From an uncultured Bacteroidota bacterium (lineage in GTDB: Bacteria > Bacteroidota > Bacteroidia > Chitinophagales > Chitinophagaceae), in contig CAINWZ010000011.1 in the NCBI GenBank assembly GCA_903854725.1, positions 1-49,967 on the forward strand: 49,967 bases of DNA, read 5' to 3'. The position numbers and the translations under genes are program-made. Numbering within the stretch: the stretch's first letter is position 1; the number at the start of each line of letters is the position of its first letter. Positions 6,936 through 15,642 of this stretch are shown piece after piece. Below the pieces are notes generated by a model. That model did not search any database. It was not told where the DNA came from and saw nothing but the letters and a program-made list of their open reading frames with translations.

Positions 6936-8336
6936 TTACTTCAATTTCATATTGATGGGATCCCAATGAATAATCTTTTTACTAAAATAACTTTCGTTGC
7001 AAGATAGGGCAGGAGCTGCTGCTCTAAAACCAAACTCAGCATCTTCTATCACTGGCTTTCCTGTTCTTACTGAATCAAAGAAGTTCGTAAAATGATCTAA
7101 ATGATCGTCGTATCCTACTGGAGCTTTGAATACAATATCTTCTTTCGTTTTTCTTTTTCTTTGATCTGCAGTCCATTTTGCATCATAATCTTTTTGCATT
7201 TCTTCTTGCATACTTTTTGAGAAAGTAAATAATGAATCATACCCACCAAAGCCTGGGGCCTCTGGCATTAAGCTATGCTTTACCGTAATATTATTACCGC
7301 TTACTTCTATTAATCCTTCCGAACCCACTAAGCGTATTACTTCTTGACCGCCTGTACCACTAATAAAGTTTACTTGCAATGTCATTAAAAAGGCAGCATG
7401 CTCTTTACTTTTAGGATATTGTAACACACCCGACATTACATCAGGTAAATTTCTACCATCATTCCAATAACTAAATTGACCTGTACTATAAATATTTTCA
7501 GGACCTTTTGAATTAGTTATAAAATGTGACCCACTTAATAAATGAATAAATAAATCTCCTGCTACGCCTGTACCCACTTCCTTAAATGCTCTCCACCAGA
7601 AAAATTTCTTAGCATCAAATGCCATTTTTTCTGTAGCCTCAATAAATGTGTCCCAATGGGTAGTCATTGCATTGGCATCCTTTGGTATCGTATACTCCCA
7701 GGCACCAATAGAGCTTTGTCTGTCATACACGGCATTTACCATATTCAATTGTCCAATTTCTCCTGCAGCTAATAATTCTTTTGCTTTTGCATAGCCAATA
7801 CTACTTACTCTTTGGCTTCCAACTTGTAATACCTTGCCCGATTTTTTTGCTGCTTCCATTACAGGATAACCTTCACTAATTTTATATACCATTGGTTTTT
7901 CACAATACACATGCTTTCCCTTTGCTAATGCGTCTAAAGTAATACGTGCATGCCAAACATCAGTTGTACAAATTAAAACTGCGTCAATATCTTTTTTGTC
8001 TAGTAAATCTTTATAATTATTGGTTGTATACAATTCTTTTCCAAACTGCTCTTTTGCATTTTCTAATCTTCCATTGTATAAATCACAAATGCCCGCTAAT
8101 TCTACACCCGGCACTTTTAGAGCTGTTCTTAAATCAAAATGCCCTTGTACTCCATATCCTATTACGCCAATGCGTATTTTATCGTTAGAAGAAATTTTTC
8201 TGTTATAAGTTAAAATACGTTCTTCGGCATTGGCACTTGCTGCCAAAGAAGAAAATGGCGAAGCGGCTGCTAATAAACTAGTAGCTCCAATTTGTTGTAG
8301 AAATTTTCTTCTTGAATTTGCATTGTCGTTTTTCAT
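6936..8336 (-). CDS. Tat-exported Gfo/Idh/MocA-family oxidoreductase
   Basis: The 466-residue protein opens with a twin-arginine signal (S-R-R-K-F-L-Q-Q-I-G, about 8-17, then an alanine-rich hydrophobic stretch), so it is folded with cofactor before export to the periplasm. The Rossmann motif G-V-I-G-Y-G-V-Q-G-H follows at about 57-66. The family lysine motif is C-E-K-P-M, and the C-terminal domain has the D-H-L-D-H-F-T-N-F-F-D-S-V-R-T-G-K pattern typical of Bacteroidota secreted members. Such proteins usually act on sugars or cyclitols using tightly held NAD(P); the substrate here is unknown. A paralogue with the same order of motifs lies at 48428-49819. Confidence 0.9.
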   Translation of the reverse strand: MKNDNANSRRKFLQQIGATSLLAAASPFSSLAASANAEERILTYNRKISSNDKIRIGVIGYGVQGHFDLRTALKVPGVELAGICDLYNGRLENAKEQFGKELYTTNNYKDLLDKKDIDAVLICTTDVWHARITLDALAKGKHVYCEKPMVYKISEGYPVMEAAKKSGKVLQVGSQRVSSIGYAKAKELLAAGEIGQLNMVNAVYDRQSSIGAWEYTIPKDANAMTTHWDTFIEATEKMAFDAKKFFWWRAFKEVGTGVAGDLFIHLLSGSHFITNSKGPENIYSTGQFSYWNDGRNLPDVMSGVLQYPKSKEHAAFLMTLQVNFISGTGGQEVIRLVGSEGLIEVSGNNITVKHSLMPEAPGFGGYDSLFTFSKSMQEEMQKDYDAKWTADQRKRKTKEDIVFKAPVGYDDHLDHFTNFFDSVRTGKPVIEDAEFGFRAAAPALSCNESYFSKKIIHWDPINMKLK

Positions 8337-8452
8337 TCTATTAATTTTAATATTTTTATATATTTTGTTTTATCGTTATGTCAACTTTTGATAACTGCAA
8401 TTTATTTAAAGCATTAGCAATATAAACAATTAATTAAGTAAATAAAAAGAAC

Positions 8453-9088
8453 TTATTTAAGCTGTTTATGGGAGCCATCGCAGTAGGGCATTTTATTAGA
8501 TAAGCCACAGGTACAATCATTAATTCCTTTCCCATTGATAATCTGTTGCCTGTATTTTTCTATTCTTGTTTCACGCGTGGTCGTTTGTTTTGCTGCAGTA
8601 AAAAACATATTATAAGCTCTTTGCCTGCCTGGCGTTAATGCATGAAAAGCTTTTTTAAAAATGGGGTCCTTTTTAAACTGTCGTACTAATTCTTCAGGAA
8701 TAATAAGCTCCGTATTGATTGGCGCTAGTTTCAAACCTTTCTTTTCTATTTCAATAGCTTCTTTGATATAAGCTTTTAGGGGTGTCTTCATCTTTAGTAT
8801 CTCTGGGACACTCTTAAAACGTATAAGCCTGCCTCCTTGTGTATTCTCTCCGGGTTTAATTAAAATGCCCTTTGCATCTTTAAGCAGGGCGCCTTTGAAA
8901 AACAATAGCCCACAATATTCTTTAAATCCTTGAATGATTAATATGTTTTTATGCTCAAATACATAGCATGGGACACCCCATTTTATTTCTTCAGTAAATG
9001 GAAACTCAAGAAGTATGGCTCTTAATTGCTCCAATTCGGCCTGCCAATGTTTTGCTTTTGATAGTAAAGCAGTAATTTTTTTATTCAT
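8453..9088 (-). CDS. YdeI/DUF1801-like protein with C-terminal CDGSH motif
   Basis: The start at 9088 (M-N-K-K-I-T-A-L-L) is preferred over an in-frame upstream ATG at 9169 because it follows the preceding stop by one base and opens the recognised domain. The 211 residues contain a DUF1801-like part (E-I-K-W-G-V-P-C-Y-V-F, F-K-E-Y-C-G-L-L-F-F-K-G-A) and a YdeI-type bacteriocin-protection segment (I-P-E-E-L-V, A-L-T-P-G-R-Q-R-A-Y). The last 20 residues form a complete CDGSH iron-sulfur motif, C-T-C-G-L-S-N-K-M-P-Y-C-D-G-S-H, which in mitoNEET-like proteins binds a labile 2Fe-2S cluster through three Cys and one His. The fusion suggests redox control of a YdeI-like function; no reaction can be assigned. 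Confidence 0.8.
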   Translation of the reverse strand: MNKKITALLSKAKHWQAELEQLRAILLEFPFTEEIKWGVPCYVFEHKNILIIQGFKEYCGLLFFKGALLKDAKGILIKPGENTQGGRLIRFKSVPEILKMKTPLKAYIKEAIEIEKKGLKLAPINTELIIPEELVRQFKKDPIFKKAFHALTPGRQRAYNMFFTAAKQTTTRETRIEKYRQQIINGKGINDCTCGLSNKMPYCDGSHKQLK

Positions 9089-9089
9089 A

Positions 9090-10334
9090 TTACTTGAACT
9101 GAAATAATATTGGGAATAAGAAAGTAACGAGCGCAGTCCATATTCCATAAATTGGTAAAAATAGTGCAATACTTTTTTCTACTTCTTCTACTTCGGCTTT
9201 TCTAAAAGCGGTTAAAAAAAGTTTATAAGACACCATAAGTAAGTTTATACAAATTAAGAGGTTTCCGCCTAACACCGCTAATCTATTAGGTGTCAGGCCC
9301 CATTCCATAATTCTAAAACCAATGGCTGAAAGGGCTATACCGTTTACAATGATCGTTAATACAGATAACCCAAATAATACCAACAAGTTCATTTTATTGT
9401 CAGATCTTTTACCAGCTTCAGCCACAGAAAATAAAATCAAGGCCATAACTCCCACTAACAAGGCATTAAAAATTAACAATAAATTTCTATCCTGATAGGG
9501 ATATTTTTTAGTGTAGATAATGGCTATTAAATAAATAAACAAATTTATAAAAACTAGCGGTGTAAATATTTTTGCAATGATGGGAGAAACTTTATTAATT
9601 AATTGAGCGTTATTTTGAATTAAATAAGTGCCGGTCATAGGTATGGCAGCTAGCCCCCATATTAAAATATACTGTGTAAAAAATGTTTCAATTTTTATAT
9701 CTATTAAATCGAAAAGTGCAATAGTAATACCTGTAAATAAGATGGTAGACAAAAATATAATGGCTGACATTACTACTAAATCGCCGTTATAACGTAAGTA
9801 GCTTATTCGATGCTGATTGCTATGTAAATTATTTCCTAAAAAAGTATATCCTAAAATGGCCCATAAAAATAAAGGCAAATGAATAAAAGATAAAGTTATG
9901 GAATTGCTTGCTTCATTATTGGGCAATAGGTTTATATATACAACAGCCACTATGGTTGTAATTAGGGGAAATAGCCATTTTTTGAATGACAAGTTTTGTT
10001 TCCAAATAAAATATATACTTAGTAACGGAAAAACAATAAAAGAAATATTTCTGGTTAGAAATTTTGCTTTATCAATACCAGTCAAATTGGGAATATTTGC
10101 TAATAAGCCAGCAAACAAAGCAATAGCCACTACCACCCATACTTCATTTTTTGGTCCAAATGATAATGTATCAGTTTCGAAATTTAACCTTTCGTTCCAA
10201 TAGGTTAGCCCTATATTTTCACGATGCCCTGGATAGATTATATTAAACTCTTTTTTAAAACCGGATTTATTTTGTCTATATAATTTTTCAAGTTCTTTGG
10301 GATTATGTAAGTTATTAAGTATATCGTTTTTCAT
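9090..10334 (-). CDS. polytopic membrane protein, DUF4153-like
   Basis: The 414-residue protein has a soluble, charged N-terminus of about 65 residues followed by roughly ten hydrophobic helices. The late segment contains I-A-L-S-A-I-G-F-R-I-M-E-W-G-L-T-P-N-R-L-A-V-L-G-G, which matches the conserved R-x-x-E-x-G-x-T-x-N-R signature I associate with DUF4153 proteins. Their role is unknown. The next gene begins one base after its stop, so the two are translationally linked. It is divergent from the GNAT gene at 10405. Confidence 0.7.
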   Translation of the reverse strand: MKNDILNNLHNPKELEKLYRQNKSGFKKEFNIIYPGHRENIGLTYWNERLNFETDTLSFGPKNEVWVVVAIALFAGLLANIPNLTGIDKAKFLTRNISFIVFPLLSIYFIWKQNLSFKKWLFPLITTIVAVVYINLLPNNEASNSITLSFIHLPLFLWAILGYTFLGNNLHSNQHRISYLRYNGDLVVMSAIIFLSTILFTGITIALFDLIDIKIETFFTQYILIWGLAAIPMTGTYLIQNNAQLINKVSPIIAKIFTPLVFINLFIYLIAIIYTKKYPYQDRNLLLIFNALLVGVMALILFSVAEAGKRSDNKMNLLVLFGLSVLTIIVNGIALSAIGFRIMEWGLTPNRLAVLGGNLLICINLLMVSYKLFLTAFRKAEVEEVEKSIALFLPIYGIWTALVTFLFPILFQFK

Positions 10335-10370
10335 AGTAAAAAATTAGTATAAAGGAGTATATAATGTTCA

Positions 10371-10400
10371 TTGCAAATTAAATGAAAAAATTTATATTTA
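10371..10400 (+). promoter_or_regulatory. candidate promoter for the GNAT-VOC pair
   Basis: TTG (10371-10373) is followed 19 bp later by TATATTTA (10393-10400), a 7/8 match to TAnnTTTG. With usual spacing, transcription would begin at or close to the ATG at 10405, giving a leaderless or nearly leaderless mRNA. Confidence 0.35.
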
Positions 10401-10404
10401 GGAG

Positions 10405-10935
10405 ATGAATACACGAATGGAAACAAGTAGATTAGCGCTTAGGCAATGGGAGCCACAAGATATAGTAGCCTGTATTGAAATGAATTTAGATACGGAGGTT
10501 ATGAAGTTTTTCCCTTCTGTTTTAACCAAGGAGCAAACCATTCAATTTTACGATAGGGTTCAAAAACATTTTATAGATAATGGCTTTGGGTTATATGTAG
10601 TTGAAAATAAAGCTACTAAGGAATTCTTAGGGTATACTGGATTCATGATAGCTACATTTGAAGCTGCTTTTACGCCCTGTGTAGAGATTGGCTGGAGGTT
10701 TAAAAAGCAGAATTGGGGGAATGGATATGCTACCGAAGCTGCTACAGCTTGTTTGCAATATGGTATTAATACACTAGGATTTGATAAAATTTATTCTTTC
10801 ACATCTACTCTAAATCTTAAATCTGAAAATGTAATGAAACGCATTGGTATGTCTAAGACGGGCACTTTTAGTCATCCTAAAATTGAGAAAGACCATGCAC
10901 TTAATTTACACGTAATTTACACCTATGAAAAATAA
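10405..10935 (+). CDS. GNAT-family N-acetyltransferase (RimJ/RimL-like)
   Basis: This 176-residue protein begins with the family opener M-E-T-S-R-L-A-L-R-Q-W (from residue 5). It has the acetyl-CoA loop F-K-K-Q-N-W-G-N-G-Y-A-T-E-A (about 98-111) and the late S-T-L-N-L-K-S-E-N-V-M-K-R-I-G-M motif of RimJ/RimL-type enzymes, which acetylate protein N-termini or small amines. The exact substrate is unknown. The ATG at 10417 (M-E-T-S-R) is an equally possible start. It overlaps the following VOC gene by 11 bp, so the two form an operon. Confidence 0.85.
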   Translation: MNTRMETSRLALRQWEPQDIVACIEMNLDTEVMKFFPSVLTKEQTIQFYDRVQKHFIDNGFGLYVVENKATKEFLGYTGFMIATFEAAFTPCVEIGWRFKKQNWGNGYATEAATACLQYGINTLGFDKIYSFTSTLNLKSENVMKRIGMSKTGTFSHPKIEKDHALNLHVIYTYEK

Positions 10936-11320
10936 TTTCTTAAAAGCCGTTCACCATATTGCTATTATTTGTTCTAATTATGAAAAGTCTAAATTTTTTT
11001 ATACTAATGTCTTAGGTTTTACAATTTTGAGAGAAGTATATAGAGAAGAGCGACAATCTTACAAGTTAGATTTAGCATTAAATGGGCATTATATTATTGA
11101 ACTTTTTTCCTTTCCGAATTCACCTGCTAGGCCTTCTAGGCCTGAATCTTGTGGGTTGAGACATTTGGCATTCTCGGTTGAAAACATTCAAGAAGCTGTA
11201 AATGCATTATCTACTAAAGGGGTAATAATGGAGCCTATTAGAATTGATGAGTTTACGAATAAACAATTCACTTTTTTTGCCGATCCCGACGGACTACCTA
11301 TTGAATTATATCAGTTATAA
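10925..11320 (+). CDS. VOC-family (glyoxalase-like) protein
   Basis: Of 131 residues, nearly all form a vicinal-oxygen-chelate domain. The first module starts V-H-H-I-A-I-I-C-S-N-Y-E-K-S-K-F-F-Y. The second has C-G-L-R-H-L-A-F-S-V-E-N-I, and the end reads F-A-D-P-D-G-L-P-I-E-L-Y. The likely metal ligands are H11, E near 58 in I-I-E-L-F, H near 79 and the terminal E of I-E-L-Y. It resembles the Bacteroidota GloA2-type protein; dioxygenase or lyase activity cannot be assigned. Its start lies inside the end of the upstream acetyltransferase gene. Confidence 0.85.
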   Translation: MKNNFLKAVHHIAIICSNYEKSKFFYTNVLGFTILREVYREERQSYKLDLALNGHYIIELFSFPNSPARPSRPESCGLRHLAFSVENIQEAVNALSTKGVIMEPIRIDEFTNKQFTFFADPDGLPIELYQL

Positions 11321-11340
11321 ATTATAATAGGCGGGAGTTA

Positions 11341-12492
11341 TTATTGAGCAATTAAATTTTTATATAAACAGTTTACAGTATTTCTTATTACAGCATTAAA
11401 GCCATTTTCGTAAGTAGGGTTACAGCCATTGCTTATAACTACAATTCCAAACTTTTCATTAGGTTCAAAAAACATAGCACTATATAAACCATAAGCCGAA
11501 CCGGTATGCCCTGTTAATATTTTTCCTTCTATTAATTTATCTGTTTTTAAAATGGCCAATCCATAATTTTCATCTAATGAAAGAGGTGTTTGCATTTGCC
11601 TTGCACTTTTTTTAGAGATAATTCTTATTCCATTATATTTTCCTAAATTACTATGCATGGTCATATACTTAGCTAAATCGGTTGCAGAAATTTTCATTCC
11701 ACCAGTGGGAGAAAAAATAGGGGTAGTTTTTCCCATTTCATAATGTGCAATCTCTTCACTCCTTGGTGCATAGGCGTTTGGAGAGTATATGAATTTTGCT
11801 GAATCTTTATTGTATTCATATATGGTTGCAAAACGAGATTTATCTAAAGAGTCTACACAATAGCCTCCATAAATACCTAGAGGATCTAAAATATGATGTT
11901 TAACATATTGATCAAATCTTTCTCCAGCGTACTTTTCAATAATAGCACCCGTCATATTGTAATTTAAATTGCAATACATATAGCCAGTACCAGGCTCGTA
12001 ATTATTATAACACTTTGCCCAATCGGGGTTGGTCGCAGGATTAATGGTTTCTAATGAAAAATATCCTTGACTATCGTTTATAGATGAACGGTGCGATAGC
12101 AACATTTTAAGTGTAATTACTTTAGCTGGAAATTTTGGATTTCTTAAAGTGAATCCTACTAAATTACTGGCATCATCTTCTAAAGATAATTTTTTAGCTT
12201 CCACTAATTGCATAATTGAAGTTGCAGAAAAAGATTTTGAAATAGAGGCGATTCTAAAAATGCAATCATCTGTTAACGGTGTTTTTTCTTCTATATTTTT
12301 TACTCCAAATGAATGCGTATAAATTATTTTATTATTTTTTACAACTGCAACAGAAAGACCAGCTACATTAGATTGGTTTATTATTTCTTGAATACCTGCT
12401 TCTGCTGCAGCAGCTTGCCCCATAACCATAGAAGGCGTTAAGAAATAGATAAAACAGACTGAAATTGTTAAAAAGAAGGAATATTTTTTCAT
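11341..12492 (-). CDS. secreted serine hydrolase, class C beta-lactamase fold
   Basis: The 383-residue protein has a Sec signal peptide (hydrophobic residues about 5-24). The active-site S-x-x-K is S83-I-S-K86 in I-A-S-I-S-K-S-F-S. Y-C-N near residue 179 supplies the Y-x-N motif, and H-T-G-S-A-Y-G near 330 replaces K-T-G. This set is typical of the beta-lactamase/D-aminopeptidase/esterase group that works on peptides or esters in the periplasm. It is not a reason to predict drug resistance. It is convergent with the VOC gene, with 20 bp between them, and no clear hairpin was seen. Confidence 0.85.
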   Translation of the reverse strand: MKKYSFFLTISVCFIYFLTPSMVMGQAAAAEAGIQEIINQSNVAGLSVAVVKNNKIIYTHSFGVKNIEEKTPLTDDCIFRIASISKSFSATSIMQLVEAKKLSLEDDASNLVGFTLRNPKFPAKVITLKMLLSHRSSINDSQGYFSLETINPATNPDWAKCYNNYEPGTGYMYCNLNYNMTGAIIEKYAGERFDQYVKHHILDPLGIYGGYCVDSLDKSRFATIYEYNKDSAKFIYSPNAYAPRSEEIAHYEMGKTTPIFSPTGGMKISATDLAKYMTMHSNLGKYNGIRIISKKSARQMQTPLSLDENYGLAILKTDKLIEGKILTGHTGSAYGLYSAMFFEPNEKFGIVVISNGCNPTYENGFNAVIRNTVNCLYKNLIAQ

Positions 12493-12568
12493 ATCAATAA
12501 AATTAATGAATTAAGTTTGTTACTACTATTTATTACTACTAAGATACAAACGTTTAACTTGAATTTAT

Positions 12569-13108
12569 ATGATTAAAAGTATTGCTGTTGATATGGACAA
12601 TGTGCTGGCCGACATTGAGAACCATTTAATTAATTGGTATGAGAAAGAGTATGGAGTTACAGTTGATAGATCTGCTCTTTTGGGTGTGTCAGAAGATGAA
12701 GCTTTCCCTGATAAAACCGCTGCCAGACGCTTTATTCACACCCCTGGTTTTTTTAGAACAGTTCCCTTAATGCCTGGCGCTTTGGAAGCCATTAAAATAT
12801 TAATGCAGTCTTATGAAATTTATATCGTTTCTGCTGCTACAGAATTTCCTATATCCCTTGCCGAAAAACATGCATGGCTTGCTGAATATTTTCCCTTTAT
12901 TAGTTGGAAGAATATGATTTTTTGTGGCAGTAAGAGCGTTATCAAAACCGACTATATGATTGATGATCATTGTAAAAATTTAGATCATTGCTTAGGTAAG
13001 CCAATATTATTTCATGCTTCACATAATGTGAATATAAAACATCATTTTAGAGTAAATGATTGGCAAGAAGTAGTAGCATACTTTGAAAAAGAAAAACAAT
13101 CTATTTAA
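12569..13108 (+). CDS. 5'(3')-deoxyribonucleotidase (NT5C-like)
   Basis: The 179-residue HAD-fold protein starts with the nucleophile motif A-V-D-M-D-N-V-L-A-D (D8 and D10), as in the 5' nucleotidase deoxy (pyrimidine) cytosolic type C family. F-F-R-T-V-P-L-M-P-G-A fits the substrate loop, I-V-S-A-A-T-E-F is motif II, K near 131 is the HAD lysine, and Y-M-I-D-D-H is motif III/IV. Family members dephosphorylate dUMP and dTMP to limit deoxynucleotide pools. It stands alone, divergent from the serine hydrolase gene. Confidence 0.85.
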   Translation: MIKSIAVDMDNVLADIENHLINWYEKEYGVTVDRSALLGVSEDEAFPDKTAARRFIHTPGFFRTVPLMPGALEAIKILMQSYEIYIVSAATEFPISLAEKHAWLAEYFPFISWKNMIFCGSKSVIKTDYMIDDHCKNLDHCLGKPILFHASHNVNIKHHFRVNDWQEVVAYFEKEKQSI

Positions 13109-13150
13109 TAACTAGGGATAACAATAAAGTAATAAATAAAAATCGCTTTT

Positions 13151-14338
13151 ATGAAAAAATGGATGCTCTACCTAAGTTTTATTTTACTCATTATTTTTGA
13201 ATGCCTTAGAGTGTATTTAATTATGCCCATGCCTGGTAGTCAACAGTTTAATTCTATCGGGTTGGCCTATTTTTTGGGTAGTAATAAAATGATCATTCGC
13301 ATTATCTTATATTTAATTATTCTTTTTCCCTTACTTACCATATTTAAAGGGAATTCAACAAAAGAAAAAATAGGAGTTAGTTTTCTTTCCATTTTATACA
13401 TAGCCATATTTTATGTTTTTACTTTTATGATGGAGGCGGATAAAATGTTTTATCAACCCACGCATACTTATTTTAATAAAATTGCAGACAATAAAATTCC
13501 GTTGCATAAATTAGTCATTGGAGTGAGTGAAAATGGAATTGCTAAAGCTTTTCCAATTCAATTAATTGGCTACCATCATCAGGTTAGAGATAGTATAGAC
13601 AACAAGCCTATTATGGTAACCTACTGCACCGTTTGCAGAACAGGCAGGGTGTACAGCCCTATGGTAAATGGGAAAGTAGAAACTTTTAGACTCGTGGGCA
13701 TGGATCATTTCAATGCTATGTTTGAAGATGCTACCACTAAAAGTTGGTGGAGACAAGCCACTGGAGAATGTATTGCGGGTCCTTTGAAAGGATATAAATT
13801 AACAGAAATTAAATCGGAACAAGTTAGTTTAGCAGCATGGTTTAGAAAATTCCCACAAACAGAAATTTTACAACCTGATGAAAAATTTGCTGCTACTTTT
13901 GAAAAAATGGATACCTATGACAAAGGAAAGTCTAAAAGTAATTTAACAAAAAGAGATACAGCTTCTTGGCAATTTAAATCTTGGGTGCTAGGTTTTACGA
14001 ATGGTACTACTTCCAAAACATATGATTGGAATTATTTAGAAGCTAATAAAATAATTCAAGATTCATTACCTACTTTACCCTTACTAATTATTTTGGAAAA
14101 CGATAGCGCTTCTTTTCATTCCTACAATAGAACCGTTAATAATTTGACACTTCATTTTAAGAAAATAAATGACTCAATTGTAGATACCTATTCAAATTCT
14201 CTATGGAACTATGATGGTATTTGTATTGATGGAAAATTAAAAGGAGCTTCTTTAACACCTGTTGTAACTTATCAAGAGTATTTACATTCTTGGGAGTTCT
14301 TCCATCCTAATAGCATACGCTATATGCTCAATAAATAA
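13151..14338 (+). CDS. DUF3179-family membrane-anchored protein
   Basis: The 395-residue protein has three or four hydrophobic helices in its first 100 residues and then a large extracytoplasmic DUF3179 domain. The family signature Y-C-T-V-C-R-T-G-R-V-Y is near residues 158-168 and holds a CxxC pair, followed by D-N-K-P-I-M-V-T-type strands and W-W-R-Q-A-T-G-E-C-I. DUF3179 proteins are common in marine and soil bacteria and have no proven function; the CxxC suggests metal or thiol chemistry outside the membrane. It lies 42 bp after the nucleotidase and may be read with it. Confidence 0.85.
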   Translation: MKKWMLYLSFILLIIFECLRVYLIMPMPGSQQFNSIGLAYFLGSNKMIIRIILYLIILFPLLTIFKGNSTKEKIGVSFLSILYIAIFYVFTFMMEADKMFYQPTHTYFNKIADNKIPLHKLVIGVSENGIAKAFPIQLIGYHHQVRDSIDNKPIMVTYCTVCRTGRVYSPMVNGKVETFRLVGMDHFNAMFEDATTKSWWRQATGECIAGPLKGYKLTEIKSEQVSLAAWFRKFPQTEILQPDEKFAATFEKMDTYDKGKSKSNLTKRDTASWQFKSWVLGFTNGTTSKTYDWNYLEANKIIQDSLPTLPLLIILENDSASFHSYNRTVNNLTLHFKKINDSIVDTYSNSLWNYDGICIDGKLKGASLTPVVTYQEYLHSWEFFHPNSIRYMLNK

Positions 14339-14370
14339 AGCATTTAATGCCTTGGCTGCTTGATTAGTCG

Positions 14371-14378
14371 TACCTTTG
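14371..14378 (+). promoter_or_regulatory. -7 element TACCTTTG of the helicase gene
   Basis: TACCTTTG matches TAnnTTTG fully. A TTG at 14352-14354 is 16 bp upstream, slightly short of the usual spacing. The predicted start is about 18 bp before the TTG initiation codon at 14402. Confidence 0.5.
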
Positions 14379-14401
14379 CTACATTATTAAAATAGTGTAT
14401 T

Positions 14402-15592
14402 TTGAAGTTTATCGATTTAGGGCTGGATCAACGTATTTTGGATGGGATTGATGCTATGGGCTATGAAACAGCTACGCCTGTTCAACAACAAGTAATGGTT
14501 CCCATTTTAGAAGGCAAGGACATTATTGCAGCAGCACAAACGGGCACGGGAAAAACAGCTGCCTTTTTATTACCCTTATTACACAGACTACTTACTTCGG
14601 AGCATACAGCTGGCGATATCAATGCTTTAATAATTGTGCCTACAAGAGAATTGGCTATTCAAATTGCCGAGAGTATTGAGGGGCTTTCCTATTTTACCGA
14701 TGTGAGTTCGATTGCCGTATATGGAGGAGGGAATGGAAGTTCTTTTGTAACAGAAAAGAAAGCGCTTACTAGTGGTGTTGATATTGTGGTTTGTACACCA
14801 GGAAGAATGATTGCCCATTTAAATATGGGATATGTAAAGTTAAAAGGACTTAAATATTTAGTTTTAGACGAAGCAGATAGAATGTTAGACATGGGTTTTA
14901 ATGATGACATTGCTAAAATCATTACTTATTTACCAGTGCAAAGACAAAATTTATTGTTTTCTGCAACTATGCCTGCAAAGATGAGAGTGCTTGCAAAGAA
15001 AATTTTACAGCATCCTATTGAAATTAATATCGCAATTTCAAAACCACCAGAACAAATTATTCAAAAAGCGTTTATGGTGTATGAGGCACAAAAAGTGCCT
15101 GTTATTATAGATATGCTTAGTTCTAATAGGTATACTAAAGTGATTGTGTTTTGTTCTAAAAAAGCAAATGTTAAACAATTAGCTTCTAAATTATTACATG
15201 CAAAATTAGCGGTTGCTGAAATTCATTCCGATTTAGATCAAAAGAGCAGAGAACAATTCTTACAGGATTTTAGAAATCAAAAAACAAATATTTTAGTAGC
15301 TACCGATATATTAAGCAGAGGTATAGATATTGACGACATCGATTTGGTTATTAATTTTGATGTACCTAACGATGGTGAAGATTATATTCATAGAATTGGT
15401 AGAACAGCTAGAGCTGCTACTTCCGGCACTGCTTTTACTTTGGTAGGAGAGAAAGAGCAAAGTAAATTTGCTGAAATTGAAGAACTATTAGGAGCGCCAG
15501 TCATCAAAGGCATTGTGCCTGATATGTTTGGTCCAACTCCTACCTATGCACCAAGAGCAAATAACGCAAGAAAATTTACAAGGAAAAGATAA
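14402..15592 (+). CDS. DEAD-box RNA helicase (RhlE-like)
   Basis: The 396-residue protein carries every core helicase motif: the Q motif (G-Y-E-T-A-T-P-V-Q-Q-Q), A-A-Q-T-G-T-G-K-T, P-T-R-E-L-A, T-P-G-R, D-E-A-D, S-A-T, T-D-I-L-S-R-G-I-D and H-R-I-G-R-T-A-R-A. Such enzymes remodel RNA in ribosome assembly or decay. The C-terminal tail is short and basic (A-R-K-F-T-R-K-R), as in small RhlE types. The only in-frame codon that keeps the family N-terminus is a TTG at 14402: a TAG lies three codons upstream, and the first ATG is at residue 19, inside the Q motif region. A non-ATG start is therefore likely real. Confidence 0.93.
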   Translation: MKFIDLGLDQRILDGIDAMGYETATPVQQQVMVPILEGKDIIAAAQTGTGKTAAFLLPLLHRLLTSEHTAGDINALIIVPTRELAIQIAESIEGLSYFTDVSSIAVYGGGNGSSFVTEKKALTSGVDIVVCTPGRMIAHLNMGYVKLKGLKYLVLDEADRMLDMGFNDDIAKIITYLPVQRQNLLFSATMPAKMRVLAKKILQHPIEINIAISKPPEQIIQKAFMVYEAQKVPVIIDMLSSNRYTKVIVFCSKKANVKQLASKLLHAKLAVAEIHSDLDQKSREQFLQDFRNQKTNILVATDILSRGIDIDDIDLVINFDVPNDGEDYIHRIGRTARAATSGTAFTLVGEKEQSKFAEIEELLGAPVIKGIVPDMFGPTPTYAPRANNARKFTRKR

Positions 15593-15642
15593 AATGTTTT
15601 TAAAAAGGGGCACATTATAATTAAGATATAAAAATATATAAA

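Noticed and set aside
9089-9169. Upstream ATG start for the YdeI-CDGSH protein
   Set aside because: The added 27 residues are the 3' end of the upstream membrane-protein gene read in another frame, and the ATG at 9088 sits one base after that gene's stop.
11341-12492. Antibiotic-resistance beta-lactamase
   Set aside because: S-x-x-K, Y-x-N and H-T-G motifs occur in a broad family of peptidases and esterases; nothing specific for beta-lactam hydrolysis was seen.
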